The notes below the pieces were generated by a model. That model saw only the letters and a program-made list of their open reading frames with translations, did no database searches and had not been told where the DNA came from. Shown in pieces: positions 5,465 to 7,826 of a stretch of 7,826 bases of DNA. The position numbers were made by a program, and so were the translations under genes. The stretch is taken from positions 1 to 7,826 of the forward strand of contig DAHVOF010000097.1 in the NCBI GenBank assembly GCA_027318945.1. Reading direction: 5' to 3'. Position 1 is the stretch's first letter. The number at the start of each line of letters is the position of its first letter. Origin of the DNA: Actinomycetota bacterium (lineage in GTDB: Bacteria > Actinomycetota > Acidimicrobiia > Acidimicrobiales > Acidimicrobiaceae).

Positions 5465-6388
5465 TTCCGATGCAATACCTGGATGCTTTAGCCTAATTTT
5501 GGCCTCTGCGCTTGACGAACTATCCACGCTGCCCAAAGGAAGCAAAGAAGATGGAGTGGTTACTTCCACTCCTCTCCACCTGGGATATGAACCGAGAAGC
5601 TTCACCGAAGCACCGAAATCAAGCAGTTCATCGATTGCATCCTTCACTCGCCGATCAGTGATATGACCCTCGCAGGTTATATGGAACGCATAGGTCCCGA
5701 TTTTTGCTTGAAGTGGCCGCGATAAAATCGATGTCAAATTCACGTTGTGCTTTGCAAAGCGGGCCGCAATCTCCGCAAGAAAACCCACCCTATCGACTGA
5801 AGGCGTGACGACAAGCGAAGTCTTGTCGTCACCGCTCCTTGGTGCAACCTCTCTACCAATCAAGACATATCGAGTCCTAATGTCGGGAGTGTCAAGGACC
5901 TCGACGGCACTGACCTGCAATCCCGCCATGTGCCCGACCCTCGGTGGCGCCAGCGCCACGATCCCGACCCCCTTTTCTTCAATTACGATCTTGCAGGCTT
6001 CCGAGGTAGATACCGCATGGCGCGTCACCAAACCTCGCTCTTTGATAAATTGGCTGCATAATTCAAGTATCAGGGGATGCGAAACCACTGTCGTCACCAA
6101 AAGATCGGGATCGGTGCCAAAAGCGCATATGTCCTCGACAAGCACCACTTCTTCTCGAATCAACACCGATTCCGCCTCAAAGATGAGTCGGTCGAGTATC
6201 GTAGTGAGTTCTCCATTCGTAGAATCCTCGAGTGGAACCACTCCCAAACATCCTGGCATGAAGTTTACAGTCTGAATGATCTCGGCGACTGTAGCCATGG
6301 GCAGCGGCTCAGGATTTGAGATCGTCGCCAGCAGGTCGATGGCGCGATGGTCGGAGGTACCCGCGGGTCCAAGGTAACAAACAATCAC
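5462..6388 (-). CDS. pheA: Prephenate dehydratase with C-terminal ACT domain
   Basis: The enzyme decarboxylates and dehydrates prephenate to phenylpyruvate, the precursor of phenylalanine. The 308-aa monofunctional product (no chorismate mutase domain) begins YLGPAGT, then has VVPLEDSTNGELTTILDRL (50-68), SHPLILELC (103-111) and the TRY form (172-174) of the catalytic Thr-Arg-Phe motif. An ACT domain spans about 188-270 (GFLAEIAARFAKHNVNLTSILSRP...YAFHI). Several usually conserved positions differ: EDS for ENS, a Leu in the SHPQ position, TRY for TRF, and LSRP for ESRP and GFLA for GALV in the Phe-binding region. After the ACT domain comes a roughly 38-residue Ser-rich tail. The GTG at 6388 begins the canonical N-terminus and has AGGA 8 nt upstream. 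The fold is certain; activity and feedback sensitivity are less so given the substitutions. Confidence 0.92.
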   Translation of the reverse strand: MIVCYLGPAGTSDHRAIDLLATISNPEPLPMATVAEIIQTVNFMPGCLGVVPLEDSTNGELTTILDRLIFEAESVLIREEVVLVEDICAFGTDPDLLVTTVVSHPLILELCSQFIKERGLVTRHAVSTSEACKIVIEEKGVGIVALAPPRVGHMAGLQVSAVEVLDTPDIRTRYVLIGREVAPRSGDDKTSLVVTPSVDRVGFLAEIAARFAKHNVNLTSILSRPLQAKIGTYAFHITCEGHITDRRVKDAIDELLDFGASVKLLGSYPRWRGVEVTTPSSLLPLGSVDSSSSAEAKIRLKHPGIASE

Positions 6389-6395
6389 CCAACTG

Positions 6396-6422
6396 ATCCT
6401 AGCTACAAAACGCCTGAGTCAA
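6396..6422 (-). promoter_or_regulatory. Candidate pheA promoter or TAGGAT translation signal
   Basis: On the minus strand TTGACT (6422-6417) matches the -35 consensus well. It is followed after a short 15-bp spacer by TAGGAT (6401-6396), a TANNNT-type -10 box, 7 nt before the pheA GTG. Such a layout would give a transcript starting at or next to the start codon, as in actinobacterial leaderless mRNAs. Alternatively AGGA (6400-6397) is simply the ribosome binding site. The two readings cannot be separated from sequence alone. Confidence 0.35.
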
Positions 6423-6510
6423 CCCTTTCAGAATCGCAATCATCACAACTTGCCCACCGCCAGCGTCATCGAAAGCCCTAACCAATCTGCAAAAACTCAG
6501 GCCTGGAACC

Positions 6511-7773
6511 CTAGTAAACGATGCAGGCGGGAGAGTAGCCCTTCAAGACCAGTATCCTTCCGACGCTTGCTTCGACTTGAGATCTTCGAAGCGATCCAGA
6601 AGCAACGGCCTGGGAAAGAACATTCCGGGCCCCACGATACTCTGGAATCTGGTTGGGGTTCGATGATGCCAACATGATCATATCCTCACCAGCCTTGGCG
6701 GCATCTAATACCGAATTGAGTAAATTCGGCTGGAAGGAAGAGATTGAAACCGTTTCCAAGGAATCCGTAATTGTGACGCCCTGAAATCCAACAGCCTGTC
6801 TCAAAATCGCGAGAGCCTTAGAACTCAAAGATGCAGGAACACCCCCAGTCAAACCCGGCACCGACGCGTTGGAAACCATTACAGCTTTGGCGTTGTTGGC
6901 AAGTCTTTCGAATGGTATCAAACCCCCATTCTCCAAGCTTGCAAACGAAAGCGTGCTGGCCGGAGCAAAATCAGTGTTCCCGCTTGCGCCTCCTAGGCCA
7001 GGAAAGTGCTTCAAGACAGGTATCACACCCGCCTTTACCAAACCGCGCTCGAAGGCTGCGGCATATTTAATAGCGGTTGCAGGATTCGATGAGAAAGACC
7101 GGCTTCCGTCTGGATTTGACTTTGACGGCCCTATTCCAGAATCTAGATCGACTACCGGCGCCAAATCCACGGTGATTCCTATAGCTCGCATCGCACGGCC
7201 AACCGTATAGGTCAAAGACTCGACCTTCTTGGCAGACAATTCCTCTGCCATCTGTCTTGGCCAGGGCATCTGGCCAACTAACGGTGTGAGAACCTGGACT
7301 CCCCCACCTTCCTCATCCGCCATTATCAAAGGCGCAATTCCACCTGGGCTAAGTTCCTCGAGCTTGCCAATCTCACCCTTGAGCACGCTGGCTTGAGGTG
7401 ACGCACCTCCAATCAGTACGACTCCCCCAACTCCCCCTTTAAATGCCTGTTCCAACATGTTTAGAGAGTCCTGGGCCGAAGACACGACGATCATCTGCGA
7501 GGCGATTCTGCTGTCGCTCCACTGCCCAATATTCACGCTATTGCTGCAAGCGGTGGTGGACGTGGAAGTGGACCCTGGCACGCGCGCCTTGTTACGGGCC
7601 ACAGAAATCCTCGTGCCCAATCTCGTAGAGGGAGTTTGCGGTGTGGCACAACCTGCCAAAGCTAGTCCTACAACCGCAACTACGAAGCCAAGATATTTGA
7701 ACCTCCCCGCCCTCACGGACGGGGCTTCTGACCAATCCGTTCGATAGGGGTTACCGGCGAACTCTTCTGTCAC
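6511..7773 (-). CDS. GH3-family lipoprotein, beta-N-acetylhexosaminidase (NagZ)-like
   Basis: This is a 420-aa glycoside hydrolase family 3 catalytic domain predicted to be exported and lipid-anchored on the outside of the membrane, where such enzymes trim GlcNAc from cell-wall or other glycans. A hydrophobic stretch (27-41) ends in lipobox LAGC with Cys42, followed by a Ser/Thr/Pro-rich linker. Catalytic-domain motifs are MADEEGGGVQ (151-160), GITVDLAPVVDL (199-210), RSFSSNP (225-231), LKHFPGLG (254-261) and VTITDSLE with the nucleophile Asp337. In NagZ the loop after KHFPG(H)G ends in Asp-Ser-His, the acid/base dyad; here it is Asn-Thr-Asp (266-268), so I give no nagZ symbol. The GTG at 7773 overlaps an upstream frame by GTGA but puts about 20 residues before a normal signal peptide; GTG at 7716 (MRAGRFKYLG...) gives a classical lipoprotein signal and is an equally serious start. 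It lies 122 bp upstream of pheA. Confidence 0.85.
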   Translation of the reverse strand: MTEEFAGNPYRTDWSEAPSVRAGRFKYLGFVVAVVGLALAGCATPQTPSTRLGTRISVARNKARVPGSTSTSTTACSNSVNIGQWSDSRIASQMIVVSSAQDSLNMLEQAFKGGVGGVVLIGGASPQASVLKGEIGKLEELSPGGIAPLIMADEEGGGVQVLTPLVGQMPWPRQMAEELSAKKVESLTYTVGRAMRAIGITVDLAPVVDLDSGIGPSKSNPDGSRSFSSNPATAIKYAAAFERGLVKAGVIPVLKHFPGLGGASGNTDFAPASTLSFASLENGGLIPFERLANNAKAVMVSNASVPGLTGGVPASLSSKALAILRQAVGFQGVTITDSLETVSISSFQPNLLNSVLDAAKAGEDMIMLASSNPNQIPEYRGARNVLSQAVASGSLRRSQVEASVGRILVLKGYSPACIVY

Positions 7774-7826
7774 GCCACCACGACCATCGGGTCTGGCTCT
7801 TGGGAGCTGGTGGATGACTTGGCTTC
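7770..7826 (-). CDS. Possible 3' end of a gene upstream of the GH3 lipoprotein
   Basis: A minus-strand frame is open from the right edge to TGA at 7772-7770, giving an 18-residue Ser-rich tail ending DPMVVVA. Its stop overlaps the GTG at 7773 as GTGA, the geometry of translationally coupled genes. Eighteen codons are too few to identify a family, and the GH3 frame itself is also open to the edge, so this is tentative. Confidence 0.3.
   Translation of the reverse strand, partial: EAKSSTSSQEPDPMVVVA

Noticed and set aside
5452..5475. TTG at 5475 as the tyrA start
   Set aside because: It has no suitably spaced ribosome binding site and would overlap pheA by 14 nt; the ATG at 5451 has AGGA at the right distance.
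5745..6275. Long plus-strand open frame opposite pheA (176 codons)
   Set aside because: It lies entirely antisense to a well-recognised gene, is Ser/Thr-rich in the manner of antisense frames, and shows no domain.
6412..6502. 8-bp inverted repeat GCCTGAGT / ACTCAGGC spanning the GH3-pheA gap, considered as an attenuator
   Set aside because: The spacing is 75 bp, no Phe-rich leader peptide was found, and 8-bp matches at this distance are common by chance.
6498..6505. CAGGCCTG palindrome next to five T residues after the GH3 stop, considered as a terminator
   Set aside because: The palindrome has no loop, so it cannot form a stable hairpin in RNA at that length.

Overview
The window looks like chromosomal DNA of a Gram-positive actinobacterium of moderate GC content. 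The lineage is inferred from family resemblance: an (R)-hydroxyacyl-CoA dehydrogenase-type SDR of the kind common in actinobacteria, universal stress proteins, separate pheA and tyrA genes, and a GH3 lipoprotein with a KHFPGLG...GNTD active-site loop. Non-ATG starts are frequent (TTG for phoU and the Dabb gene; GTG for the second SDR, pheA and the GH3 gene). An acidophilic Acidimicrobiia-like host is possible but cannot be proven from this window. No rRNA, tRNA, CRISPR array, insertion sequence or phage gene was seen, and no gene-free stretch exceeds 300 bases.

Plus-strand half (about 1-4456): the 3' end of an unidentified gene; a classical SDR resembling the dehydrogenase domain of peroxisomal multifunctional enzyme type 2; a stand-alone phoU; two universal stress protein genes, the first with a damaged ATP-loop motif and the second intact; then a tight two-gene unit of a divergent SDR without the catalytic Tyr/Lys and a small Dabb (dimeric alpha/beta barrel) protein. 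The gaps of 93-227 bp between most of these genes suggest several transcription units. Only the last pair, 33 bp apart, looks clearly co-transcribed.

Minus-strand half (about 4459-7826): read right to left, the possible tail of an upstream gene, a GH3 beta-N-acetylhexosaminidase-like lipoprotein, pheA (prephenate dehydratase with ACT domain) and tyrA (prephenate dehydrogenase). PheA and TyrA take prephenate to the precursors of phenylalanine and tyrosine respectively. They are 10 bp apart and share the same TAGGAT-7 nt-start arrangement. tyrA converges on the Dabb gene with only 2 bp between stop codons.

No clearly new system is present. The points most worth a second look are key-residue changes in otherwise recognisable enzymes (second SDR, GH3 lipoprotein, PheA, first USP), the SDR-Dabb pair, and the translation-start architecture of the minus-strand genes.
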